Source: Desulfitobacterium metallireducens DSM 15288
GTDB lineage: Bacteria; Bacillota; Desulfitobacteriia; Desulfitobacteriales; Desulfitobacteriaceae
Assembly (NCBI RefSeq): GCF_000231405.2
Contig: NZ_CP007032.1
Location: forward strand, 186,001-250,000
Direction: 5' to 3'
Length of the DNA: 64,000 nucleotides
Under the pieces are notes generated by a model, which saw nothing but the letters and a program-made list of their open reading frames with translations, was not told the origin of the DNA and did not search any database. Below are positions 8,879 to 21,609 of this stretch, piece by piece (within the stretch, counting starts at the first letter, position 1; every line of letters starts with the position of its first letter). The translations under genes and the position numbers were made by a program.

Positions 8879-8890
8879 TCTTTGAAAACT
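8879..8890 (+). promoter_or_regulatory. boxA-like antitermination element in rRNA leader
   Basis: TCTTTGAAAACT occurs in the 16S leader here, and the identical 12-mer recurs at 10924-10935 ahead of 23S. Position and sequence fit Firmicute rRNA boxA elements, where Nus factors bind to prevent premature termination. Confidence 0.6.
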
Positions 8891-8964
8891 AAACAACAAG
8901 GAACAGCCAAGTGACTCGTTAAAGAGTTTGAGATGAATTTGAGCAATCAAATTTTCTTCATAAA

Positions 8965-10537
<1,573 letters not shown>

Positions 10538-10739
10538 AGACATGTTAGCTTAAGATTTTAAGTTAACTAATCCTATGGTCGATCCTCAATCGAGGAAGAA
10601 TCTCTTTGGAGAAACGGAATCAATTGAAGGGTAGAGTCGAAAGACTCAAAAGCCGAAAAGGCAAAAGCGCAGAGCAATCTGCGAGGCTGTAAAGAAGTGT
10701 AAGCTTTCCTTTGTTGTTTAGTTTTGAGAGACCCAATGT

Positions 10740-10815
<76 letters not shown>

Positions 10816-10923
10816 TTATATTGGCTTCTCAATATTGGTCGCTTCTTGCCATCCCGATAGTCTCCAGTGGAGGGTATCGCATTTGTTTGGCGACGGCGAC
10901 ACTTGGACATCCAAGTCCATCGT

Positions 10924-10935
10924 TCTTTGAAAACT
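10924..10935 (+). promoter_or_regulatory. boxA-like element before 23S
   Basis: TCTTTGAAAACT, identical to the element in the 16S leader at 8879-8890, lies about 70 bases before 23S. It is probably a second antitermination site and part of the 23S processing stem region. Confidence 0.55.
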
Positions 10936-11003
10936 GCACAGAGAAAATAGTTTTTCAAAAGTCAAAGGATTCATATAAAAACCTGAAGTGGCGAAAAGAT
11001 TTA

Positions 11004-13920
<2,917 letters not shown>

Positions 13921-14024
13921 ATGAGCCATGAAGGTTGAAACTGATGACTTGAAGAAAACGAAAAGATCTGTGTAGTTTTGAAGGAACAGAAAGCTCTGAA
14001 AAGAGCCCTGAAAACTTCAAACGA

Positions 14025-14141
<117 letters not shown>

Positions 14142-14143
14142 AA

Positions 14144-14191
14144 GCAAAAGCAGAGAGACTATCTTAATTGATGGTCTCTTTGCTTTTTGCT
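14144..14191 (+). terminator. rRNA operon terminator
   Basis: GCAAAAGCAGAGAGACTATC pairs with the following GATGGTCTCTTTGCTTTTTGC around a short AT-rich loop, ending in a T-rich stretch. It lies immediately after 5S. Confidence 0.85.
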
Positions 14192-14256
14192 GCGCAATAA
14201 TATAAAAAACATTTGTGTAAAAACTGTGCGTAAGTTTTTCGTAAGTGACTCTTATG

Positions 14257-14508
14257 TGGGGATAAATAGTACTTTTTGTGGATAAGACAGTTAACGTAGG
14301 GGATAAGCTGTGGATAATTGAGAGCATAGCTATTACGTGAGCCTATGCTCAAATTGTTCGTCTTGCAGTTTTTAGCCGATTAAAGAAAAGCTATTTATAG
14401 AGAGCTCATTAAACGGAATGTAACCTGTGTATAAGATGCGAATAAGTTAGGAACAACATGGGATAACTTCGTGTTTTTTGTGGATAAGGCTGTGGAAGAT
14501 GGGGATAA
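14257..14508 (+). other. Cluster of DnaA-box-like sequences
   Basis: Three perfect TGTGGATAA sites (14277-14285, 14309-14317, 14479-14487), the complement of the DnaA box TTATCCACA, lie with three single-mismatch sites (14257-14265, 14426-14434, 14500-14508) and further two-mismatch sites, all on the same strand, in AT-rich non-coding DNA. The density within 250 bases far exceeds chance. It could be an origin segment, a DnaA-titrating or DnaA-reactivating locus, or a regulatory region. No dnaA or gidB-type gene is visible nearby to mark it as the replication origin. Confidence 0.65.
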
Positions 14509-14533
14509 GTCCTGGGGAATAGGAATATATTGC

Positions 14534-14577
14534 CAAAAAGAGAAGGAAGGCGAATTGTACAGCTTTCCTTCTCTTTT
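14534..14577. terminator. Bidirectional hairpin terminator
   Basis: AAAGAGAAGGAA pairs with TTCCTTCTCTTT, with T-rich tails on both strands. It lies 3' of the small minus-strand gene at 14593-14730 and probably terminates it. Confidence 0.7.
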
Positions 14578-14592
14578 ATTTATTTATTCTAT

Positions 14593-14730
14593 TTAATCCT
14601 TACTCTTTAGTACTTGATCCTTGGAAAGACCATGACCATCGCGTGAGTCCATGCTAGGGACCTTATCCGGTTTGTGGTAGACAGGCTTAGTATTCGGATT
14701 TTCTGCTTTATCGGGAAACTTTTTTTCCAT
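14593..14730 (-). CDS. Small hydrophilic protein, 45 residues
   Basis: ATG at 14728-14730, stop at 14593-14595, with an AAAGGTAGG ribosome binding site about 9-15 bases upstream and a terminator hairpin just after the stop. The product begins MEKKFPDKAENPNTKPVY and is rich in Lys, Asp and Pro with no hydrophobic segment. No family recognised. Support for a real gene is the ribosome binding site, the terminator and clean boundaries. Confidence 0.55.
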   Translation of the reverse strand: MEKKFPDKAENPNTKPVYHKPDKVPSMDSRDGHGLSKDQVLKSKD

Positions 14731-14820
14731 ATTTAAAAACCTACCTTTCTGCGCTTGCTTAACTTTGTGCTCAAAGCTTATTTTTCCGCAAAAGAAGGTT
14801 TTCCATGTATAGTTTAGGGG

Positions 14821-14922
14821 TCATTTTTTATGACTTTCTCTTGATCTGCGGGTATATAATAAATATCCACTAACACCGAGGAACAAAATGAGCCAGAATT
14901 CATTAAAGTTGAGTAAATCCAT
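14821..14922 (-). CDS. Small single-helix membrane protein, 33 residues
   Basis: ATG at 14920-14922 behind a GGAGGG ribosome binding site (spacing about 7). The product is MDLLNFNEFWLILFLGVSGY followed by LLYTRRSRESHKK: one membrane helix and a basic C-terminal tail, a common shape for small regulatory membrane proteins. It may be co-transcribed with the 45-residue gene about 90 bases downstream. Function unknown. Confidence 0.5.
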   Translation of the reverse strand: MDLLNFNEFWLILFLGVSGYLLYTRRSRESHKK

Positions 14923-15145
14923 CTGTTATCCCTCCAATTTTTGAAGATATTTGTCTAAAAATATTGTATCGCGGATTGAGAAGTTTGAATAGATTAAATT
15001 TTAGGTTATCTTAGAGAATGAGATTAAATATATATAGAAAATGTTAAAAGTTGAGAAAAAAGTGGACAACCCTGATTGAGCGAGTAAGTGGGATTCCGGA
15101 GAACCTAAAAGAAGAGCAAACGACTAAACCCTTCCGAAAACGGGA

Positions 15146-15175
15146 TTGACATGCTACATATAGCGTTGATAAAAT
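15146..15175 (+). promoter_or_regulatory. nrdR promoter with NrdR-box-like operator in the spacer
   Basis: TTGACA at 15146-15151 and TAAAAT at 15170-15175, with an 18-base spacer containing CTACATATAG (15154-15163). That differs in one base from the core CTATATATAG of the NrdR box. A repressor bound there would block RNA polymerase directly, so nrdR and probably nrdJ look autoregulated. Only one box was seen, whereas NrdR often uses two. Confidence 0.55.
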
Positions 15176-15203
15176 GATCAAGACACTAGATGTAGGGGGT
15201 GAA

Positions 15204-15668
15204 ATGTTGCATTGCCCTTTTTGTGGAAATGAGGATACTAAAGTTTTGGAATCCCGCCCAGTGGAGGAAGGTACAGCCATCCGAAGAAGAAGAGGATGTG
15301 ACCGATGTTCACGACGTTTCACAACGTTTGAAAAGTATGAAGATAACCCTCTGATTGTTGTCAAGAAAGATGGGCGGCGAGTGGATTTTTCCCGGTCGAA
15401 AATTATGGCAGGTATTTCACGAGCGTGTGAAAAACGTCCAATTTCAACTGAACAGATTGAGGAGCTTGCTTATTCTATCGAGAAGACGCTCCGCAATAGT
15501 CATGAACGTGAGGTACAGAGCACTGAAATCGGGGAAGCGGTGATGAAAGCTTTACTTCAACTGGATGAAGTTGCCTACATAAGGTTTGCTTCGGTCTATC
15601 GTGAATTTAATGATATTCAACGCTTTTTACAAGAACTTCATGAATTGGTCGAAAAAAGGGGCCAATAG
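15204..15668 (+). CDS. nrdR: Transcriptional repressor NrdR
   Basis: A 154-residue protein, the normal length for NrdR. It has an N-terminal zinc ribbon (CPFCGNEDTKVLESRP, then CDRCSRRF) and an ATP-cone domain (about residues 49-135) that senses ATP/dATP. It represses ribonucleotide reductase genes when dATP is high. The ATG at 15204 is chosen because TAGGGGGTG lies just upstream and MLHCPFCG is the typical N-terminus; an upstream in-frame ATG at 15174 falls inside the promoter -10 region. The next gene is its expected target, ribonucleotide reductase. Confidence 0.95.
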   Translation: MLHCPFCGNEDTKVLESRPVEEGTAIRRRRGCDRCSRRFTTFEKYEDNPLIVVKKDGRRVDFSRSKIMAGISRACEKRPISTEQIEELAYSIEKTLRNSHEREVQSTEIGEAVMKALLQLDEVAYIRFASVYREFNDIQRFLQELHELVEKRGQ

Positions 15669-15745
15669 ACCTATTTCAAAAATCAGGTCATTGTTCCAAA
15701 ATATAATGGTGAAAAACTTTAGATTAGAGAAGAAAGTTGGGGATC

Positions 15746-18166
15746 ATGTTGAGTTTTCAAGAATCTGCTCCGAAGACCTGGCCTAAGGCCAAACTAACAC
15801 CAAATGCCAGAGTCATCCTAGAAAAACGCTATCTTAAACAGGAGAATGGGAAAGTCATTGAAACTCCGGAGGACATGTTTTACCGGGTTGCAAATGTTAT
15901 TGCCGAAGTTGAAGAGCGTTACGGGAAAGGGAAAAAGGAAGTCAAGGAATTAGCCAAAGAATTTTATGCGATGATGGCTAACCTTGAATTTATGCCAAAT
16001 TCCCCAACGTTGATGAATGCAGGCCGTGACCTAGGGCAATTGAGCGCTTGTTTTGTTCTTCCAATTGAAGATAGTATGGAGAAGATTTTTGACGCCATTA
16101 AGTTTGCTGCGATTATCCATAAATCGGGCGGTGGGACAGGCTTTAGTTTTTCACGCTTGCGTTCGAAGAATAGCACAGTACGTTCAACTGGAGGAGTTGC
16201 TTCCGGACCCGTTTCCTTTATGAAGGTCTTCAATGCTGCGACTGAAGCGGTAAAACAAGGAGGAACTCGCCGCGGAGCGAATATGGGTATTCTGCGTGTG
16301 GATCATCCAGATATTCAAGAGTTCATTTCCTGTAAAGAAGATAACAAAGAGATTACGAATTTTAATATTTCTGTCGGAATAACGGAAGAGTTTATGAAGG
16401 CGGTTAAGGAAAGACGAGATTATGACCTGATTGACCCCCATACCGGAAAAGCCGTTGGAAAGCTTTCAGCTCCCGAGGTTTTCCACACAATTGTTGATCA
16501 TGCTTGGAGAAATGGCGAACCCGGTATTGTCTTCCTCGATCGACTGAATCGGGATAATCCAACTCCAAAGATTGGAGAAATTGAAGCCACAAATCCTTGT
16601 GGTGAGCAGCCCCTGCTTCCGAATGAAGCGTGTAATCTGGGGTCGATTAACCTTAAACTTTTAGTTACTGAGAAAAACGGGAAAGCCGTTGTGAATTGGG
16701 AACGCTTGAGTTATGTTACGCGTCAAGCGATTCACTTTTTAGATAATGTTATTGATGCCAATACTTATCCATTGCCGATGATTGAGGAAATGGTTAAAGG
16801 AAATCGGAAAGTGGGCCTCGGAGTCATGGGCTTTGCCGACATGATGATTTTGCTCCAGACCTCTTATGCTTCGGAAGATGCGGTAGAGTACGCTGAAAAG
16901 ATTATGAACTTTATTCAAACCGAAGCTCGTTTGGAATCTCAACGTTTAGCCGAGGAGCGGGGAACGTTCCCTAACTATGAAGGATCGATTTATGATGGTG
17001 TCCGTAAGCTCCGGAATGCTACCCTTACGACGATTGCCCCAACAGGAACAATTTCCATGATCTGCGGTGCATCGAGCGGGGTTGAACCTCTCTTCGCTGT
17101 TGCTTATACGAAAACGGTAATGGATGGAACGGCTTTTGTTGAAGTGAATCCGATTTTTGAAAACTATGCTAAAGAATACGGATTTGATTCCTCTGAACTG
17201 ATGAGAAAAATTGCAGACAAGGGAACCGTTCTGGGCTTTTCAGAAGTACCTGATTGGGTTCAGGCAGTTTTTGTGACGGCTCAGGAGATTGACCCTGAAT
17301 GGCATATCCGAATTCAAGCCGCTTTCCAAAAATATACCGATAATGCCGTATCTAAAACGATTAATTTTGCGAATTCCGCAACGCGTGAAGATATTGCTAA
17401 AGCGTATGAACTTGCCTATGAACTTAATTGCAAAGGATTAACTGTTTATCGTGACGGCAGTCGTGATGAGCAAGTTCTTTCAGCAGGGACAAGTCAAAAT
17501 AATTCGGAGGAACAAGCTGCTACTACAGCAGCTGAAGCGAAGACGGGCATACCCGTTGAATTTGCCGCTCCCAATGCTCCATTTGTTCCGGAAGCAAACA
17601 CGGTTATTCCTCGGCCTCGTCCAACGATTACGATGGGGGTCACGGAAAAGATTAAGATTGGTTGTGGAAACCTTTATGTTAGTGTAAATGCCGATGAAAA
17701 GGGAATCTGCGAGATCTTTACAAATACCGGACGTGCCGGGGGTTGTTCATCCCAATCAGAGGCTACAGCTCGTCTTATATCGATTGCTCTCCGGTCAGGT
17801 TTATCTGTGGACGCGATTATTGAGCAAATTAAAGGAATTCGTTGCCCAGCTTGTATTCGCCGTGAAGGAGTTAATGTTATGTCTTGCCCGGATGCAATTT
17901 CTCGCGTCATCCGTAAATACATGGATGTTGGCGCAAATGCAAATGGGGCTGAAAAAGCGGCGGGAGCGGCTCTTACACAGCTTAAAAATACTGATGCAGC
18001 TAAACCAAAGAGCAAAGAAACTAAAACCGAAACAGCTACTGGTTTAACGAAGAAAGCGCAAGCTGGAGTGGCTGTGGACAATGCTTGTCCTGAATGCGGA
18101 ACTCCGATTATACATGAAAGCGGTTGTGTCGTATGCACAAATTGCGGTTATTCTAAATGTTCGTAA
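15746..18166 (+). CDS. nrdJ: Adenosylcobalamin-dependent (class II) ribonucleotide reductase
   Basis: About 806 residues; makes deoxyribonucleotides using a B12-generated thiyl radical, so it works with or without oxygen. Visible marks: an N-terminal barrel start with NSPTLMNAG, the substrate-loop sequence NPCGEQPLLPNEACNLGS at about residue 282, a barrel segment TIAPTGTISMI, a Lys/Thr-rich linker, and a C-terminal Cys-rich tail (CPECG...CTNCGYSKCS) that acts as thiol relay or zinc site. A TTG start at 15737 is possible; the ATG at 15746 follows a GTTGGGGA site. The stop lies only 7 bases before the right-type end of the Tn7-like element, so its 3' end is the likely attachment site. Confidence 0.95.
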   Translation: MLSFQESAPKTWPKAKLTPNARVILEKRYLKQENGKVIETPEDMFYRVANVIAEVEERYGKGKKEVKELAKEFYAMMANLEFMPNSPTLMNAGRDLGQLSACFVLPIEDSMEKIFDAIKFAAIIHKSGGGTGFSFSRLRSKNSTVRSTGGVASGPVSFMKVFNAATEAVKQGGTRRGANMGILRVDHPDIQEFISCKEDNKEITNFNISVGITEEFMKAVKERRDYDLIDPHTGKAVGKLSAPEVFHTIVDHAWRNGEPGIVFLDRLNRDNPTPKIGEIEATNPCGEQPLLPNEACNLGSINLKLLVTEKNGKAVVNWERLSYVTRQAIHFLDNVIDANTYPLPMIEEMVKGNRKVGLGVMGFADMMILLQTSYASEDAVEYAEKIMNFIQTEARLESQRLAEERGTFPNYEGSIYDGVRKLRNATLTTIAPTGTISMICGASSGVEPLFAVAYTKTVMDGTAFVEVNPIFENYAKEYGFDSSELMRKIADKGTVLGFSEVPDWVQAVFVTAQEIDPEWHIRIQAAFQKYTDNAVSKTINFANSATREDIAKAYELAYELNCKGLTVYRDGSRDEQVLSAGTSQNNSEEQAATTAAEAKTGIPVEFAAPNAPFVPEANTVIPRPRPTITMGVTEKIKIGCGNLYVSVNADEKGICEIFTNTGRAGGCSSQSEATARLISIALRSGLSVDAIIEQIKGIRCPACIRREGVNVMSCPDAISRVIRKYMDVGANANGAEKAAGAALTQLKNTDAAKPKSKETKTETATGLTKKAQAGVAVDNACPECGTPIIHESGCVVCTNCGYSKCS

Positions 18167-18168
18167 GG

Positions 18169-18173
18169 TCACG
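18169..18173. repeat. Target site duplication of Tn7-like element, nrdJ side (TCACG)
   Basis: TCACG immediately precedes the TGT terminus at 18174. The identical 5 bases immediately follow the ACA terminus at 46812-46814. A 5-bp duplication is the hallmark of Tn7-type transposition. Confidence 0.93.
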
Positions 18174-18181
18174 TGTTTAAT

Positions 18182-18259
18182 GATAATAAAGTTTGTCACC
18201 GAATAATAAAGTCTGTCACTGTATAATAAAAACTGTCACTGAATAACAAAGTGTGTCAC
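18182..18259 (+). repeat. Four TnsB-type binding sites at the nrdJ-proximal end
   Basis: Four tandem 18-bp sites at exactly 20-bp period: 18182-18199, 18202-18219, 18222-18239 and 18242-18259. The pattern is (A/G/T)ATAAYAAAGTBTGTCAC with a divergent third copy (AAAAACTGTCAC). The dense array matches the architecture of the Tn7 right end. The sites are inverted relative to those at 46676-46806. Confidence 0.88.
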
Positions 18260-18291
18260 TAACTTATTGATGAGGATGGAGGAAGTTCGTT

Positions 18292-18543
18292 ATGTTAGGA
18301 CATGTTTATAATGATGTCGAAGTTTTGAACCATCTATGTCGTGAGGACTATGAACAAAAAAGATGGTATAAAGCTGAAAACTATGCAAGTGAGTTAAATC
18401 AATTGTTGGAGTCGGCTCGACAATATAGAACGGAAATAAAAACGACACCAGTCATCTTTAATGATGTTTCTACGCAAGAAAAAGGGTTAAAGGATGTGCT
18501 CTTGAAATCAACTCTGTTACTGCAAGAGATAGATGCAGAGTAA
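18292..18543 (+). CDS. Small acidic protein, copy A (inside transposon end)
   Basis: An 83-residue soluble, helical protein (MLGHVYNDVEVLNHLCRED...) of unknown function. ATG follows a GATGGAGG site about 11 bases upstream. It is the first gene inside the transposon end next to nrdJ. A close homologue (about 80 percent identical by eye) lies just outside the other end at 46887-47135, and a truncated copy lies at 39561-39759. Without the transposon, the outside copy would be about 74 bases downstream of nrdJ. The element therefore puts its own copy of the displaced neighbour gene in nearly the same position relative to nrdJ. No domain recognised. Confidence 0.75.
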   Translation: MLGHVYNDVEVLNHLCREDYEQKRWYKAENYASELNQLLESARQYRTEIKTTPVIFNDVSTQEKGLKDVLLKSTLLLQEIDAE

Positions 18544-19309
18544 TAGATGACCGAGCTAGAAGAGGAAAAATGTGGATGGAACTTAATGATTCTATCCACC
18601 CAGCTAAAGTGAAATTACATTTGTTCAATGATAATAAATGAAGAGAATTTAATCTTATTTTTATTTCCAGAGAATACTTCTTATTGATCCCACAAGAAAT
18701 CTTCCTAAACTTTGGTTAATTTGGACCCTAAGGCAGCTAGGCATACTCCATCATGTTATGTTAGGGGTATGCCATTTTTATACCTTTAGACAACTTATAC
18801 TCATGGATATTCCATAATCCGGTTGCTTCATTTGGGAAAGTAAGAGCTTTACAGCCCAAAAAATCGAGTAAAATCCATTTGAAGTTAGCCAAAATGGCGA
18901 AAGCATAAAAAAATCAATAAATAAAATAAGAGAAAGTTTGCCAGTTGAAGATTATAACGAAATAAAAAGATGCTAAATTCACAACAGACAAAAGTCGAGA
19001 CGTATATTGATTCTTTCATTACAGGTGCAGCGTTAGTCGATGAAAAGCTTATTATTGATGATGATTTCAATACGTGTCAGCAAACATTTTGTAAATACAA
19101 TTATTGATAAAAAAGAAATTAGAAAATATAAGTGAAAAGCTAAAATAAAAGACTAATATGCCATCAACTCAACAATACAGATCAGAGGTTACCATAAAAT
19201 TATACTACGGCTCCCATTATGTCTATAATGTGAACTTAAATGAGATACATTTTGTGTGAATAACTAGGAAGTTATAAAAAGATTCATTTTTCGGGGAGAG
19301 GTGATATAC
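18544..19309 (+). other. Non-coding stretch with hairpins and a small ORF remnant
   Basis: A weak terminator-like inverted repeat (GTGGATGGAA/TTCTATCCAC-type) follows the small gene near 18572-18600. A hairpin GGCATAC...GGTATGCC (18740-18772) recurs after the truncated copy B at 39977-40006, so the duplicated block extends to about 18775. A 45-codon frame at 18970-19107 (MLNSQQTKVETYIDSFITGA...) has no clear ribosome binding site and looks like a gene fragment. The motif at 19220 is listed separately. Nothing else supported. Confidence 0.5.
19220..19230 (+). promoter_or_regulatory. Shared motif TGTCTATAATG upstream of ABC-3C operon
   Basis: TGTCTATAATG followed by TGAA, 90 bases before the first gene. 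The same 11-mer occurs at 24142-24152 and 40226-40236, each ahead of a defence gene in this element. It contains TATAAT, so it may be a promoter -10 region, but no convincing -35 is visible; a shared operator is the alternative. Confidence 0.45.
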
Positions 19310-20869
19310 TTGTGCGAATCTTCTGCACGAGATCGGCGTGAAGCTATTCCTAGTTGGCATGGCTATGATTATCAGGGTAGAGTTGCAATAGTTGTGGCAC
19401 TGGAGATACTTAATGAGATCAAGAATAATCCAGATAAGATTACTGCATATGATCTTGCTATCGAAGACATTGAAGATTTTGCAATTTATTACTCAGGAGA
19501 ACTTAGAAGTATTCACCAAGTAAAGGCCAGAGCTAATAGAAATTTAACCGGGTATAATGAAGCATTATATATGCTCGCAAAAGGAATTACTAACAGAAAA
19601 GATGTACAAGCATATTTACATAATTCAGTCTCATTAGATTTCACAGATTGGGAAATAGATCTTGGTCGTTCTTTAAGATTATATTGCGCATCTACAAAAG
19701 ATGAGTTGCTAGCAAAGTTAGAAGATGAAGAGAAGCTCAAAGAATATATCAAATCGCTGCAAAAAGGTATCACAAAAAACAATACTATTGATAAGCGTAT
19801 TGATGAAGAGCGCAAGGCACTTCTAATAAAAATCATTGAGATAGATGGAGGTTTAGACCACCATATTAATCTTTCACTTGAAACTGTGCGACCGGCAATT
19901 GAAAGTTATATCGCTGATTTGGGAAATGAAAATATCATCTGTTCTGAAAATCTTTCCAGGATTAAATTATATCGATACAATCAATCAGAGTTTTTTCTAG
20001 ACACAGATAATGTTGGTAAGGTAATAGAAGATTCGATTATACAATATTGGGGAAAAGAAGCAGAATTCAAGGTTCCTAACGTTGTAAGCTATCGAATCAA
20101 ATTACAGGAACTTATTACAGAACATATTCGGAAACGTTATAGTAATCCAGCTATCCCTCGAATTTCTTTACAGAGATTTTCCGAAATTTTGGACTCTATT
20201 TTAAAGACCGATGGAGCAATGCGATTACTAATACAGAAAGATAAACTTTCTAGCTTTCGCCAAAGTTATTGCCATCAGGAATGCCATAGGACGAACGATA
20301 ATTGTAATGGATGTGACCTATTAAAGAAAACAGCCCTGTTGGAAGTCATGGATTTTCGTGAATTTGGTAAAGCGTGTTATGCACTTTGCCCTCAGACTAC
20401 AGATAATGTTTTGCAAAAGGATGCAACTGAGTTAATCACAGAACCTGGCACATGGGAATGTATGTTTCCAGTTCTCCAGAATGTCAAACGAGAAGCCGAA
20501 TTAAATCATTGTAGAATTGTATATGACATTGATGTTCAGTTTTATATGCTTACTGCGCTTTACTTTTCTAGGATAAGAGAGTCTCATATTCTAAAAAATC
20601 TTTGCAATAATGAGACTGTTGATGAGCTTTTTTCCTCCGTTTGTAAAAATTCTGAATCGGGCTTGATATTCAGAGAAATAGACTACATGATCATATCGTC
20701 AGATTATGAGTTGGAAAATACTGAACTAGAAAAGTATAATCCTAGCATTTTCAAAAAAGGACATCTTGCAGGATGGACCCCATCTTATTCAAAAATTACG
20801 GGGCCGAAGGAAGTTCACCTGATAAAGAAAGATACTTTTCTAGAAAGATGTAGTGAGGTACAGGCATGA
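19310..20869 (+). CDS. ABC-three-component system effector: DUF4297-like nuclease domain plus C-terminal domain
   Basis: About 519 residues. The N-terminus (IPSWHGYDYQGRVAIVVALE) and the following acidic-then-QVKAR pattern (IEDIEDFAIYY...HQVKAR, about residues 50-75) are typical of Cap4/DUF4297-type PD-(D/E)XK dsDNA nucleases. A Cys-rich segment (CHQECHRTNDNCNGC, about residues 320-335) suggests zinc binding in the C-terminal part. In ABC-3C defence systems such an effector is coupled to a middle component and an SMC-like ATPase, exactly the next two genes. A TTG at 19310 has ideal spacing to AGAGGTGAT; a GTG at 19301 is the alternative but overlaps that site. Its stop overlaps the next start as ATGA. 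Confidence 0.8.
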   Translation: MCESSARDRREAIPSWHGYDYQGRVAIVVALEILNEIKNNPDKITAYDLAIEDIEDFAIYYSGELRSIHQVKARANRNLTGYNEALYMLAKGITNRKDVQAYLHNSVSLDFTDWEIDLGRSLRLYCASTKDELLAKLEDEEKLKEYIKSLQKGITKNNTIDKRIDEERKALLIKIIEIDGGLDHHINLSLETVRPAIESYIADLGNENIICSENLSRIKLYRYNQSEFFLDTDNVGKVIEDSIIQYWGKEAEFKVPNVVSYRIKLQELITEHIRKRYSNPAIPRISLQRFSEILDSILKTDGAMRLLIQKDKLSSFRQSYCHQECHRTNDNCNGCDLLKKTALLEVMDFREFGKACYALCPQTTDNVLQKDATELITEPGTWECMFPVLQNVKREAELNHCRIVYDIDVQFYMLTALYFSRIRESHILKNLCNNETVDELFSSVCKNSESGLIFREIDYMIISSDYELENTELEKYNPSIFKKGHLAGWTPSYSKITGPKEVHLIKKDTFLERCSEVQA

Positions 20870-21609
20870 ATAATATAGTTTCTTTAATAAGCAATGCATT
20901 AAAAGACATTGGTTTACGCAAATATCCTAATATGAATGATTATTGCGCTGAATTTCCAGGCGAATACACCCTATTTGTTCCTGATGAGGATGCTCATCAA
21001 CAATATTTAGTTATACAGAATCTCATATGGGATGATTCATTAGATCCATCTAGGTGGTTGCTTTATCAAAAGCCTCTATATGACATACTCTCAAAGTTGA
21101 TTGACAAGTCTGAATTTCATAAGAACGTATCAATTCTCGTTTGCGTCCTAAATAGTGGAAACAAAGATCCGGATAAATTGGAGCGATTCATTTTGCATTT
21201 AGAAGAAGATATAGACTATTTCAAGAAATTAGTACTTGTTTATAATGCCAATAGTGCTACTGAATTAAATAACGCATATAAGCAATCCTCTATGGATTTT
21301 TTATCTTTTGTAAGAAAAGAACTTCGCTCTTATCCAGATATTGAAGAGGCGCTTGAAAATCCTAGTCAAAAATTATTACTTCATTTATTAATTAAACTAC
21401 CATTAATTCAATTACCTGTTGTAGATTATGAACCTCCATCGATTGAAATCATGTTAGAAGAAAATATAACAGATGGTGTTTTAATAAGCGCTAAGAGTTT
21501 ACTTGATAAGGTGGATATCAGAGAGATTAATGAAATTTCATTACCTGAACAAGAAGATCAAATTGAAGGCTTTCTAGATAAATGGGATTGTAGCGAGGAA
21601 TTAGCATGA
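20866..21609 (+). CDS. ABC-three-component system middle component
   Basis: A 247-residue soluble protein with no catalytic motif visible, between the nuclease effector and the SMC-like ATPase. It overlaps both neighbours by 4 bases (ATGA junctions), so all three are translationally coupled. Size, position and coupling fit the middle component that links effector and ATPase in ABC-3C systems. The assignment rests mainly on operon context, since I cannot point to a diagnostic motif. Confidence 0.7.
   Translation: MNNIVSLISNALKDIGLRKYPNMNDYCAEFPGEYTLFVPDEDAHQQYLVIQNLIWDDSLDPSRWLLYQKPLYDILSKLIDKSEFHKNVSILVCVLNSGNKDPDKLERFILHLEEDIDYFKKLVLVYNANSATELNNAYKQSSMDFLSFVRKELRSYPDIEEALENPSQKLLLHLLIKLPLIQLPVVDYEPPSIEIMLEENITDGVLISAKSLLDKVDIREINEISLPEQEDQIEGFLDKWDCSEELA

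Noticed and set aside
14257-14508. Calling the DnaA-box cluster the chromosomal origin
   Set aside because: No origin-linked genes (dnaA, dnaN, gidB, rpmH) are in the window and no unwinding element could be identified with confidence, so only the box cluster is reported.
18182-18259. Regular 20-bp repeats resembling a short CRISPR array
   Set aside because: The units are contiguous with no spacers, lie exactly at a transposon terminus, and recur inverted at the other end, so they are transposase-binding sites.
18970-19107. 45-residue ORF as a functional gene
   Set aside because: No ribosome binding site, no recognisable family, and it lies in a region of apparent gene debris; treated as a fragment.
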